From NCBI RefSeq assembly GCF_000499845.2, contig NC_023749.2, positions 35,307,693 to 35,371,692 on the forward strand: DNA of 64,000 nt. The letters are read 5' to 3'. Positions 12,127 through 23,144 of this stretch are shown one piece after another; position 1 is the stretch's first letter; each line of letters starts with the position of its first letter. The notes below the pieces were generated by a model that was not told the origin of the DNA, ran no database searches, and saw only the letters and a list, made by a program, of their open reading frames with translations. The position numbers and the translations under genes were made by a program. Source of the stretch: Phaseolus vulgaris (lineage: Eukaryota > Streptophyta > Magnoliopsida > Fabales > Fabaceae).

Positions 12127-12142
12127 CAAGCCCCCTAATCTC
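12127..12142 (-). other. Polypurine tract, Tat II
   Basis: On the minus strand TTAGGGGGCTTG directly precedes the 3' LTR. The same core (GGGGGGCTTG) precedes the 3' LTRs of Tat I and IV. Confidence 0.8.
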
Positions 12143-12335
12143 GAGTTGTAACTTGTTTCAGCGAAGAGACTAAGTGATCACGCTGGGTGACCTACGTGGC
12201 ACTGGGTAAAGAGTCGTGAACAGTACACCGAAGTGACGTCTCACCAACTTTTTAAACCAGCGTACACGTGGCAAGATCAACGGTTGGGACTTGTTGGCGC
12301 TTGAACTTCTTTGTGCACTGTTTCCTTATTTAATA

Positions 12336-12471
12336 TGATCCATCAAGAACCTTCTCCAGTTCCTCCTTCAAACTCTAACTCAGTCTCGTCTCCATCCCCT
12401 GTTCCACCTACAATACCAACCCCTCCTCCTTTCGCCTCCGTCTATAAGTCCCTATACCACAGGGAACCTGC
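12336..12471 (+). pseudogene. N-terminal scrap of Tat II antisense gene
   Basis: From the ATG at 12336 about 45 residues are read, rich in Pro/Ser, ending in SVYKSLYHREPA. The Tat I antisense proteins have a similar 'YK.LYPW' motif just before the globular domain. The frame is cut by the chromovirus B LTR and would resume at 17692. Roughly 50-60 codons are missing between the two parts. Confidence 0.6.
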
Positions 12472-13494
12472 TGATGGAGATCAAGCTCAAGTGGACATGG
12501 AGGCCAATCATCAAGAGCAAGAAGAGGTTGAGGCTCAAATGGAGGACGCTCATGGAGTTCAAAGCCCACCTCAAAGGCTTACAAGAAGCATGTTCAAAGC
12601 TTTAGGAGCTAATGGACGTTTGTTTTCTCTTTTTATAATTTCTTTGTTTGAAGGTGCTTAGAGGAAAACATAAGAAACCTCTTTTGTCAAAGCATCTTTA
12701 GGTCTTTAGTTTAGGAGTCTTAGGGGGGGGGTGCGTTTAGTAGAGAGGTGTAGAGGTAATAGGGAGGTGCCAAAGTGAGAGAGGAAGTCACACCTTCCTC
12801 ATGCTTGGCGCCACTTTCATGTATTTGGGGGGAATTTTGAATTTAATTAGCTTTGCATTTCAGCACCTCTAGGCTATAAATTAAGGTGCTGCCCTTGTAT
12901 TTTTCAGATTTGAATTTTGAATTAGAGAAACTCTACTCAATTTGAGAGAGAATTGGAGAGCTTTGTGCCTTCTTCACTTATTCTTATCTTGAGAGTTCTT
13001 TGGTTACCTCAAGTGGCGGCTTTGCACACTCATCTTGGAGTCTCCATCCTCTAAGTGGCGTGATCATCCAACCATTCCTCCATCTTCATGAGCTTTCTCT
13101 TCTCCTTCCTTCCTTCTCTTTTTATGTTCATGTCTTAGCTTGCTTCCTTTGCTTTTTCAGTTCGGTTTTTTAGCTTCTATTGCTATATGCATCGGTCTTT
13201 TACTTTCTGCCGATTCATCTTTGATTCTTCTTCTTTTCTAAGCCTAATTGTTCGGTGCAATTCTATTCTTATGCATTTTGTTCGGTGCTTTTGTCTTTTC
13301 AATCAATTTGTTCGGTTCAATTTGACAATACATGGAACTTCCATATGAGTTTGGGTTTTGGTACTAGTCTTGGTGAGTTCTTGATCATAGAACCTTGATC
13401 CAATTCTATCATAAAGTGCCTATCTCATATCCAACTCAAGATGATTCCTAAGAATGTCAAGAATCATTCATATTGTGCTATTGGAATCATATCA
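12472..13494 (+). repeat. 5' LTR of chromovirus B
   Basis: This LTR runs from TGATGGAGATC to ATATCA, about 1023 bp. It has a TATA-like GGCTATAAATTAAGG near 12870-12884. Positions 12472-12661 are open and encode DGDQAQVDMEANH and then SPPQRLTRSMFKALGA, closely matching LTR A at the protein level. In CRM-type elements the end of pol can overlap the 3' LTR, and this is probably that coding tail copied into the 5' LTR. Confidence 0.85.
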
Positions 13495-13496
13495 TG

Positions 13497-13508
13497 TGGT
13501 ATCTAGAG
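13497..13508 (+). other. Primer-binding site, chromovirus B
   Basis: TGGTATCTAGAG lies two bases after the LTR end. It is an initiator-Met-like site with one change from copy A. Confidence 0.7.
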
Positions 13509-13510
13509 TT

Positions 13511-14698
13511 TAGGTGTGTTCTTGTTTAATTTTGAGTTGTGTTGCACTTTTAATTCAAGAGCTCTATAATTCTTGTTGTTTACATTTCTGTTTTTAGGCT
13601 TATTTTCAGTTTTCTTGTTGTTTTCTTAATTGTGCCTATCATATGTTTGAGTATTTTCCTTTTTGAATCCATACAAGTTTTGTCCTAGTCATGTTTTTCC
13701 ATAATTGTCATCACTTCTTGTAGTACTTTTATGGAATTTTTTGTTTCTTGCTTTGGTGTCATACAATTTTCTGAGTTTAATATTTGATCCTTTGTGCATT
13801 TTCTGTTTTAGATTGAGTTCATACTTGTATTTTAGTATACATCATTTTCCATTATGTCTTTGCTAGTTCTTAATTCTGTTTTTCATTCCTGTTAGGATTT
13901 CTCTGTTTTCTGAAAATATGCTTACTGTTTTTCCTTATTGCAATTTATTTACTCACTGGAAAATTCTGAAATTATGGATTTGTGTTCTTCAAAGTTTTAG
14001 AAAAGAGTGGAAAAAATAATTACTCAAAAATTAAAAGTACACAAAAAATGATAAATAAAATACAAAAAGTGTACAATTCTGCCGAAAAAAATACGGTAAT
14101 CTGACAGCGATTTTGAAAAATTTATCTCAATTAATTGGCTTACTTTTTTTGCGTGATTCCAGTGCCATTTTTGAGCTAAGATCTTGAAGTTTCTGTGGTT
14201 AAAATTTCATAATCCAGTTCGCTTTATTTCGTTCCAGTTAAATCAGTGAACATCAAGCACAGTTTGCATAAAAATATTTCCCAGTTGCTCTGTTTTTGTT
14301 TTCTTCATCTACTCTAGTGCTTTTCTTTAAGTATTCTTTTGTGTGCCTACTTTTTCATTGAGTTCCTTATTTTCTTGCTTGTCTTTTATTCATTACTCTT
14401 TGAGTTTTTCATACATCTAGTATTCCTTTTGTTATAGCCTTTTTTTGCTTATACCTTTTCTTGTTTGTCTTTTCATTGGTTTTGTTGTGATTGGCTTTGA
14501 GATTGGTGTGCCTTGCTTTGACATCTTTCATTTGAGGATTCCTAAGGCCTCAAGATCAGCTTGGTGCAGGGATATTATTTCTTTGAGAGTGATTTTCAGG
14601 CCAGTTTCACTTCGGCAATTTGGTTGCCAAATACATTTTTGCTAACTTTGTTTCTTAACTTGTTTGCTGTTTTTTGTGTTTGCTGTTTTCATTTGCAA
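13511..14698 (+). other. Chromovirus B leader, non-coding
   Basis: This T-rich untranslated leader of nearly 1.2 kb is related on the opposite strand to 3419-4210 and more distantly to 35712-36800. No ORF is shared between the copies. Confidence 0.7.
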
Positions 14699-17691
14699 AT
14701 GGCTGGCTATTCAAGTGGTGAATCTTACAAGCAACACTCTCCTTCCAAAGCTTCAGTCCTTGGTGAATTGCATGAAGCTCAACGCACCATTCGGTGTTTG
14801 GAAGAAAAATTGCAAAAGATAGAGGTGCAACAAGCTAGGCCATCTCACTCTATCAATGGTGGGCATCATTCACATAGACCTTCTTCAAGAGGTTCTTCAA
14901 ATGACTTTGGCCGTGAGGAGGACCATAGGAGAAGGCAAACTCCACCTCAATTCCATGGACATAGACATCACAATCAAGGGGAGAGACATCACCGTGGAGT
15001 TGGACACTACCAAGATGCAAAGGCTAAGCTAGCTTCGGTCAAGCTTCCTTGTTTTAATGGCTCTAGTGATCCTAATTTGTATTTAGATTGGGAGGCTAAG
15101 TGTGAAAAAATATTTGAGATCCATGAGATCCAAGATGAGCACAAGCTTAAGCTAGCCACCTTAGACTTTAGTGATTATGCCATGAAATGGTGGCATGGTA
15201 TTGTAAAGGACATTATCTATCACAAGGGTCCTCCCGTGGACTCTTGGAACTCTTTAAAGGATCAAATGCGCGCTAGGTTTGTGCCCCCACATTTTAGGAA
15301 AGACCTCATGTTGAGACTCCAACGGTTTCAACAAGGCACGCTAAATGTGGATGAATATTACAAAGAGTAAGAAACGCTTTTGCTTAAAGTTGAATTAGAA
15401 GAAAGTGAGGAAGCTATGATTGCTAGGTTTGTGAGTGGTCTAAGGAAGGATATTCAAGATGTTGTTGAGTTACAAGAGTATTCATCATTGGGTTCTTTAG
15501 TTCATCTTGCAATGAAGGTGGAAGCCCAACTTGCTAAGAAAAATTCTTTCAAAATTTTTCCCAATGATGGTTACTACACCAATTCTTGGAGGAATAAAAA
15601 GTCTTTTTCAAAATTTCCTTCTAAAGATTCTTCTTTCAAACCCAAGGAACCTAAGCCATCTACTTCTAGGCCTAAATCCCCAATTAAATCGTCTAGAAAG
15701 AAATGCTTTAAGTGTATGGGTTATGATCACATTGCGGCTAATTGTCCTTCTAAAAGGAATATGTTTGTGCATAATGGCATTGTTATGAGTGAGCATGATA
15801 CGGATTCACCTAGGCATTCTTCACCTTCTAGGGCGTCTAGTGAGAATGAGAGTGAGAGTCCACTTGAAGGAGATTTGTTAGTTGTGAGAAGACTTCTTGG
15901 ACAAGTTTCACAACCTTTTGATGAAAGTCAAAGGGAAAATATTTTCCATACAAGATGTCTTATTCAAAACAACATTTGTTCTTTGATAGTGGATGGGGGT
16001 AGTTGTGCTAATGTGGCTAGTACAAGAGTAGTAGATAAACTTGGATTGCCTACTATCTCTCATACAAAGCCCTACAAATTGCAATGGCTTAGTGAAGTAG
16101 GAAAAATTGTTGTGAATAAACAAGTCCTCATCCATTTCTCTATTGAAAAATACAAAGATGAGGTATTATGTGATGTTGTGCCCATGGAAGCTACACATGT
16201 TCTTTTGGGAAGGCCTTGGCAATTTGATAGAAAAGTTTTTCATGATGGCTTTTCCAACAAACTTTCTTTTGATTTCCATGGTCACAAGGTTATTTTAAAA
16301 TCTCTCTCTCCTAGAGAAGTCCATGAGGACCAAATCATCATGAAAAAAAAGAGGGAGAGTGAAAAAGATAAAAAAGATAAAAAAGATAAGAGTTCTAAGC
16401 CTACACTTCTTGTGTCTAGGCATGAGCTTCAAAGGGAAATAGTGGCTCACCATCCTCTTTTCTTAGCCATCCCTAGAACTCTTAAGTTAGAACCATTTGT
16501 TGATAGTCCTCATTGTTTGGAAAATTTGGTAGAAGAGTTTCAAGATGTGTTTCAAGATCCTCCAAAAGGACTTCCACCTTTGAGAGGGACTGAGCACCAA
16601 ATTGATTTGATACCGGGCTCTTCCTTACCAAATCGTCCAACCTATAGGACCAATCCAAGTGAAACCTAGGAAATTCGCCAACAAGTTGAGGCTTTGATTG
16701 AGAAAAGGTGGGTTCAAGATAGCATGAGTCCTTGTGCTATGCCTATCATCTTAGTGCCTAAAAAAGATGGCACATGGCGAATGTGTTCGGATTGTAGGGC
16801 CATCAATAACATTACAATTAAGTATAGGCATCCTATACCTAGGCTTGATGATTTGTTGGATGAATTGCATGGTTCAAAAATCTTTTCAAAGATTGATCTT
16901 AAAAGCGGCTACAATCAAATTCGTATCAAACCGGGTGATGAATGGAAGACGGCTTTTAAGACCAACTTTGGTTTGTATGAGTGGTTAGTTATGCCCTTTG
17001 GTTTAACTAATGCACCAAGTACCTTCATGCGCCTCATGCATCATGTTCTTAGACCTTTCATTGGTAAGTTTGTTGTTGTTTACTTTGATGATATTCTCAT
17101 TTATAGCTTATCTTTAAATGATCATAGAATGCATGTTAGGCAAGTTTTAGAAACCCTTAGGAAGGAACATTTGTATGCTAACCTTGCTAAATGTATGTTT
17201 GCTCTTGATCATATAGAATTCCTAGGGTTTGTTGTGAGTAGCAAAGGGGTCCATGTGGACAAAACAAAGGTGATGGCCATTCAAAATTGGCCTACACCGA
17301 AAAATTTGAATGAAGTCCGAAGTTTCCATGGACTTGCTTCTTTCTATAGAAGATTTGTACCAAACTTTGGTACCATTGCTGCACCTCTCAATGATATAGT
17401 GAAAAAGGATGTGGTTTTTCAATGGGGAGAAACACAACAAAAAGCTTTTAAGACTTTAAAAGAAAAATTGACTAATGCTCCCATCTTAGCCCTTCCTAAT
17501 TTCACTAAAATATTTGAGATTAAGTGTGATGCTTCAAGTATAGGCATTGGGGCTGTCCTCCTTCAAGAGGGCCATCCCATAGCTTATTTTAGTGAGAAGT
17601 TGAAGGGAAGTCATCTCAATTATTCCACTTATGATAAAGAATTATATGCACTTGTTAGGGCTTTGTTTACTTGGCAACACTATCTTTCGGA
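14699..17691 (+). pseudogene. Chromovirus B gag-protease-RT polyprotein, interrupted
   Basis: The start ATG at 14699 gives MAGYSSGESYKQ and then a short coiled coil (LGELHEAQRTIRCLEEKL). Gag follows, then a CCHC zinc knuckle (CFKCMGYDHIAANC, about 15705-15746), protease (VDGGS, with HVLLGRPWQ further on), RT with [11 protein letters not shown] near 17070-17105, and the start of RNase H ([16 protein letters not shown]). All parts share one reading frame. It is broken by TAA at 15368-15370 and TAG at 16667-16669, and it ends where the element is truncated. Confidence 0.88.
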
Positions 17692-19360
17692 GCCCGAAGG
17701 CCCCTTCTATTTTATCTATTCCACAGTCTTTCGGAGACTTGGTCTTCGATTACCCTTCACCCCCTTCGAGTGAGCACTCCTAACCGAGGTAAACGTCTCC
17801 CCCGCCCAACTGCACCCCAACAACTGGGTGTTTGTGAGGGCCTTTCTAATTCTCTGCCACTGCCTTGGCCGTACGCCATCGGTGGATGTATTTCTCTTTT
17901 TCTTTGAAGCGAAGAGCCCAAGCAAGAAGCTGTGGGTCAACTTCAATAGCGTCGTTGGGAGGGTGCTGCTAACGCTCTTCCAGCAATCGTACAAGGGGTT
18001 TAAGAAGCACTTCTTCAATGTGCGATGCAATCGGAGGGACCCTGCTCTTTTAGATGGGTTTCCCTTCTACTGAGCGGAGAAGCCGAACCTCCAGAAACCC
18101 AGGTGCCTTGAGGACCTTCCCCCCTAGGAGCGGGAAGTATGTGACCTCCTGTCTAGCCTCCATACCCCACTTAGCACGTTGGAGTTGCTCAAACTTGAGT
18201 TCAACCCCAAGGCCCTTAGGAGTTACATCGGTACCCTTTCTCATTCCTGTCTTATCTTTTCCTGCACCCTTACTTGCTTTATTATTGTTACCTACGTTCC
18301 CTGACTTATTCGTCGTCTTTGTGCAGATATAGGCTTCAACAAGGATAAAAAGAAGAAACTGGCCGAGCTGCTTGCCAAACGCAGGGCGACCGCTGCTGGT
18401 GTGAGCACTTCAATGCCAATAACTCCTCCAACCTCTGCCACTTCTGCCCCCAACACCACTGAGCCAGCCCTTGTCGATAGGCAGAAAGGGGTGGTGGCAG
18501 TGGTTGTTGATTCTGAGGATGAGGATACCTGTACAAGCCTTGTCTTCAAGAGGCCAAGGGTGGGCGAAGCCGCGACGCCCTCCCATTCTGTATCTGGCGA
18601 GCTCACTTCGGTCTTCAGGGATAACCCCCCAAGTGCTTCCTCCCCACACGATCTTATTGTACATGAAGGTGAGGGGGAGACCACCCCTGAAGACTGATCA
18701 ATGCCCCCCGCTCCCGAGCTCCCTGTGCTTCTTCAACAAGCCCTCAAGCGCTTTCAAGACAAGGAAATGTTGGAGAGCTTGAGTGGTAACCTCCTCCAAG
18801 ACCGCGTGGCCTACGACCTTGGAGACTTCCTTGTCGCATCCAGCCTTGCGCTAAGTAAGGCTCAAGAAGCAGAAGAACTAAAGGCTAGGATGGCGAAACT
18901 GGAGGAGGAGCTGGCCCTCAAGACCAAGGTCTTCTCCAACCGCGAGACCGCCATGTACCAGGAATTGGCAAGCCTTTGCCAATCCGAGAAGGACGTCAAG
19001 AAGCTTCTTTTTGACAAGAGCCACGAGGCCGTTCAACTGTAAATGAAGATCTTGCCCCTTTACAACAAGGTGATAGACCTGGAGGAGAAGGTCGAGGGGA
19101 TGCAGGCCAAAATGGCCAAATTGGAGGAGAGGGCCACCTAGCGCGAGGTCCAGCTGGGGCAGGTGGAGGGGAAACTTCCTGAGAAAATCGAGCTCTTCAA
19201 GAAGACGGAGGAGGAGCTCAACAATGATGTTGTCGATGCTTACAGTGAGGGGTTCCAAGATGCCATAGCTCAGTTTTCCTGTGTGCATCCTGAGGTGGAT
19301 CTTTCCCATTTCAGTGAGGCCAAATGCGTTGTTGATGGGCAACTCGTGCTGAGAGAGTAA
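17692..19360 (+). pseudogene. Tat II antisense gene: Transposase_28-type domain, intron, coiled-coil exon
   Basis: The first exon (to 18230) encodes the domain I match to the family Pfam calls Transposase_28 ('putative gypsy type transposon'): AQLHPNNW, VDVFLFFFEAK, LLDGFPFY. A likely intron spans 18231-18326 (G|GTACCC ... GTGCAG|AT), placed as in Tat I. The second exon has the acidic DSEDEDT stretch, VFKRPR, RDNPPSASSP, a coiled coil and the tail DLSHFSEAKCVVDGQL. In-frame stops lie at 17771, 18695, 19040 and 19139. The protein's function is unknown. It is transcribed, if at all, against the element. Confidence 0.75.
18231..18326 (+). other. Predicted 96-bp intron in Tat II antisense gene
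   Basis: The donor follows the codons for SYI and the acceptor is TTTGTGCAG. The Tat I antisense gene has a donor after the codons for FYI and an acceptor CGTGCAG at the equivalent point. This is inferred from comparison; no transcript was seen. Confidence 0.6.
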
Positions 19361-20327
19361 CCGCCCTGTAATTCTGTCTTCTTGAAGAAAAATTTGCCCC
19401 TTGCATATGTATATATATCTTTATAAGCATTTACCTTTCCTTTTACTATTTGTCTTAGTTGCTTTGGTTTACCTTTATGTACCTTTACTTGCATTGACTT
19501 CAACTAACAGTGCCTTCGACATAGGTTTACCTTTTAGGTAGCACGCTTTTAACCTCATAAACTCCTCCTGCTGTTTTTGATCTTCTTCTTGCGAAGTAAG
19601 GCTACCTGTTGATCTCATCCCTACCCCCTCAGATCGACAGGAATGTCTTGCTGGTAACATTGGAAAATCACACCACTCTCGTCCTTGGCTTACAAACAAG
19701 GGAGAAATGTATCCTCCCTATCTTGGCTCTGCACACGAAGGTAGGGGTGAACTTAACCGGTGAGCCATGTTGTTCAACCCTGGAGTTACTACACAAGAGG
19801 GAGGCTCCCTAAGGATCCATACTGCCCCCATCTTGGTGTTTCTAACTCGGGCGAACGAGTCTTACCAACCTTATCCTTGCCATAGAAAGTCAAGGGACAA
19901 GTCTGAATAACCGACCGCGACCCTGCTATAAAAAGTCAAGGGACAGGCCTTCAACGTTTGAACCATACTGTTCTCAGCCTTGGTAAACTTGCGCAAGAGG
20001 GAGGTTCACCAAGGAACCATACTATTCCCGACCTTGGCGCATTACTTCAAGGGAGAGGTTTATTAACTGACGAACCGTACTATTCTTCACCTTGGTGAAC
20101 TTACACAAGAGGGGCTTATTGGGGAACCAAACTACCTCCGCTCTTGGTGTATCACTTCCAGGGAGAGGTTCATTATTTGTACTACACACACATCTCTTAA
20201 CTGAATAACTGAAATTTTATTTGGGTGACCTCGTTCAAAAACCCTTATGAGGGAAAAGTGTGTCCCCTAAAAATGTGTACAATGCAAAACATCTTTAACT
20301 AAAATAAAACTTAAGATTGGTCGCGTT
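19361..20327. repeat. Degenerate repeat region between Tat II antisense gene and pol
   Basis: From about 19690 to 20170 phrases like 'cttggtgaacttacacaagagg' and 'gaaccatactgttc' recur with irregular spacing. They are decayed units of about 60-90 bp. The sequence is unrelated to the arrays at the same place in Tat I and III. 19361-19690 is simple 3' flank. Confidence 0.65.
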
Positions 20328-23144
20328 TCAAGTACGAGGGATCGCGCCACCCTCTAATGTTTCGAGCCTGTATGCTCCATTCCCAAGGGCCTCTATCACT
20401 CTGAAAGGACCAATCCACGTGGGGGATAACTTGTTCTCTAGCTGGTACGGGTAGACCTTTCGCATCACCAGGTCCGCGACCTGGAACTGTCGAGGTTTCA
20501 GCTTGGAGCTGTATTTGTACTCCACCCTCCTTTTCAAGGCTTCAGCCTTAATCCTTGCTTCCTCCCTTGCTTCATCCAGTAGGTCCAAATTCACCTTTCT
20601 CTCTTCATTGGACTCCTCGATCACGATGTTCTGGAAACACGGCGAGTTCTCCTGGATTTCTACCAGAATCATTGCGTCCGACCCGTACACCAAGCTAAAG
20701 GGTGTTTCCCTGGTCGTGGACTGGGGAGTAGTGTGGTAGGACCACACAATTCTAGGAACTTCTTCCGCGCAGGCTCCCTTGGCTTTGTCTAGCCTTCTCT
20801 TCAAACCTCTGAGCAGAACTGGGTTGAAAGACTCGATCTTCCCGTTTGTTTGGGGGTGTTCAACTGATGTGAACACTTGTTTCACTCCCAACTTTGTACA
20901 TAACTTGCCCAATTGTTGGCTTGCAAACTGGGTACCATTATCAGACACCAATCTCTTCGGGATTCCAAAGCGGCATACTATATTTTTCCACACAAAGTGT
21001 TGGACCTTGTGGGCTGTGATCTACGCCACTGGCTTAGCCTCGATCCACTTTGTGAAATACTCTATGGCAACCACGAGGTACTTCATCTGCCATACTGCCA
21101 AAGGGAAAGGCCCAAGAATGGCAATCCCCCAAGTATGAAATGGCCATGGGTTGTAGATCAACCTCAACTCCTCTGGAGGCGCCTTGTCCTAGTTAGCATG
21201 TTGTTGGCACTGTTTGCACCGCTGGGCATACCTCGTGCAATCTTCCCTCATGGTTGGCCAGTAATACCCTGCACGAATGGCCTTTGACGAGAGGGATTGG
21301 TCGCTGATGTGGCTACCACATATCCCCTCATGCAGTTCTGTCATAATTCGCGTGCATTGCTCACCACTTACACACACCAGGATAGGATGGGTGAACCCAT
21401 GCCTGAATAACTTCCCATCGATCAAGGTGTACTTGTTCGAATTTTTCTTAATTTTTCTGGCTTCTGTGGGTTCTAATGGGAGTACTTCATCAGCCAAGTA
21501 GTGTTGGCAGGGTGTCATCCAAGTTTCTCCTGTTTCGACTTGGTAAATCTGCAATGACATCTCCCCAACAACCGAGTACACGCTTACTCTAGGCGTTTTT
21601 ACCATTTCCTGTGTTAATGACCGATGACTCCTCCTCATGCCTTCCAATGTGCTGATCTGGTGGACTTCTGCCATGTTGTCCGCGGTAGTTCGAGGTGTCT
21701 TCAAGGTCTCCCGAATCACTGTCCTCTGCCTGCCCCCCTTGCTCGAACTAGCGAGCTTTGCAAGAAAGTCTGCTCAGGCATTTTGCTCTTTGGGAACACG
21801 AATTAACTCGAACACCTCAAACGTCTACTTCAGAACCTGGACATACTCTAGCTAGGCGGCCATCTGAGGATCTTTATCTCGGTAATCCCCCGTGACTTGA
21901 CCTGTGACTAACAAAGAGTCACTCTTTGCCAGCAAACCTTTCGCTCCCATCTCCTTGGCCAGCAGCATTCCAGCGATGAGGGCCTCATACTCTGTTTGGT
22001 TGTTACTGGCCTTGAAAGCGAACCGTAGGGCCTGCTCAATCAACAACTCATCTGGTCCTTCCAAGATGAAACCAACCCCACTACCTTGTTGGTTTGAGGA
22101 ACCATCTACGGAGAGCACCCATTTGAAACTCTGGACGTAGTGGCGAAGTCTTCGCGCTGACAACACTACTGCCAGAGTTGCTTTCTCTAGGGCCTGGTAT
22201 CTCACCTCTCGCCCTTCCAACACCTTGTTGACGAAGTAGATCGGTTTCTGCACTTGGTCTTGTTCTTGCAGCAGAACCGAACTAATTGCCTTCTCTGTAA
22301 CTTAGGCGAGGGGGAGTACCTAGCTCTGGCTTGCACAATAGTAATGGACTAGCCAGGTACTCCTTCAGCTTTACAAACGCCTCTTTGCACTCCCGGGTCC
22401 ATACGAACCTATTGTTTCTCTTTAGGCACTGGAAATAAGGATGCCCCTTGTCTCCTCCTACTGATACGAATCTGGACAGAGTAGCCATGCTCCCTGTCAA
22501 CTGCTGCACTTCCTTCACTGAGATTGGGCTTCTCATGGCTATTATTGCAGGGTTCGCTTCTATCCCATGTTCAGTGAGTAGGAACCCCAAGAACTTTCCT
22601 GCCTCGACCTCGAACACACACTTCTATGGGTTCAGTTTCAGCCTATACTTCGCTATCGTGGTGAACAGCTCTTCCAGGTCTGCCACGTGCTGCTCCTTCT
22701 GCTGGGAGGTGACCACCATGTCATCTACATATGCTTGGACAATCTGTCCTAACATGGGCACTAATACTCTGTCCATCAACCTCTGGTAGGTGGCACCTTG
22801 TTGAGGTTTGTGAAGTCAACACACATCCTCCACTTCCTGCTCGCCTTTTTCACTAACACCACATTGGCCAGCCATTCGGGGTACTGAATCTCCCTAATGT
22901 GGCCATCCTTCATCAGTTTCCCCGTCTCTTCGCGCACGACCTGATGCCTCTCCTCGTTAAACTTTCGTCTTCTCTGACGAACAGGTCGGACCTGGGGATC
23001 CATGGTGAGACGATGACACAGGAAGTCAGGGTCTATGCCAGGCATGCCAGAGGCAGACCACACGAAAGCGTGAAGGTGTCGTGCTATGACCTCAGAAATC
23101 TGATCCTGCGACTCTTGGCTTAAAGACTTGCTAAGCTTGAACAT
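20328..23144 (-). pseudogene. Tat II RT-RNase H-integrase remnant
   Basis: The RT N-terminal part (YPEWLANVV, WRMCVDFTNLNK) jumps at about 22800 straight to the region before AYVDD. About 70 codons, including the first catalytic Asp block present in Tat I, are missing. A second deletion fuses the degenerate first RNase H to the archaeal-type RNase H (VDGSSNQQGSG, TEYEAL, SDS). The linker has two ET/EM..TPR motifs. The integrase HHCC and core follow (SDNGTQF, NGKIESF with Glu kept), with stops around 20994-21188. The end GGAIPRT is at 20328. Confidence 0.88.

Larger units (their letters stand above)
12472..17691 (+). mobile_element. Chromovirus B (CRM/Reina-like), truncated within RNase H
   Basis: It starts with a 5' LTR (12472-13494), then PBS, a long AT-rich leader and gag-pro-RT, ending abruptly at about 17691 in early RNase H (TWQHYL). 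Integrase and the 3' LTR are absent. The right junction falls within the host antisense gene, which has also lost codons, so a deletion spanned the element-host boundary. Chromovirus A shows the same pattern. The lineage call rests on the YFDD RT block and leader similarity to the element at 34953-55053. Confidence 0.88.
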
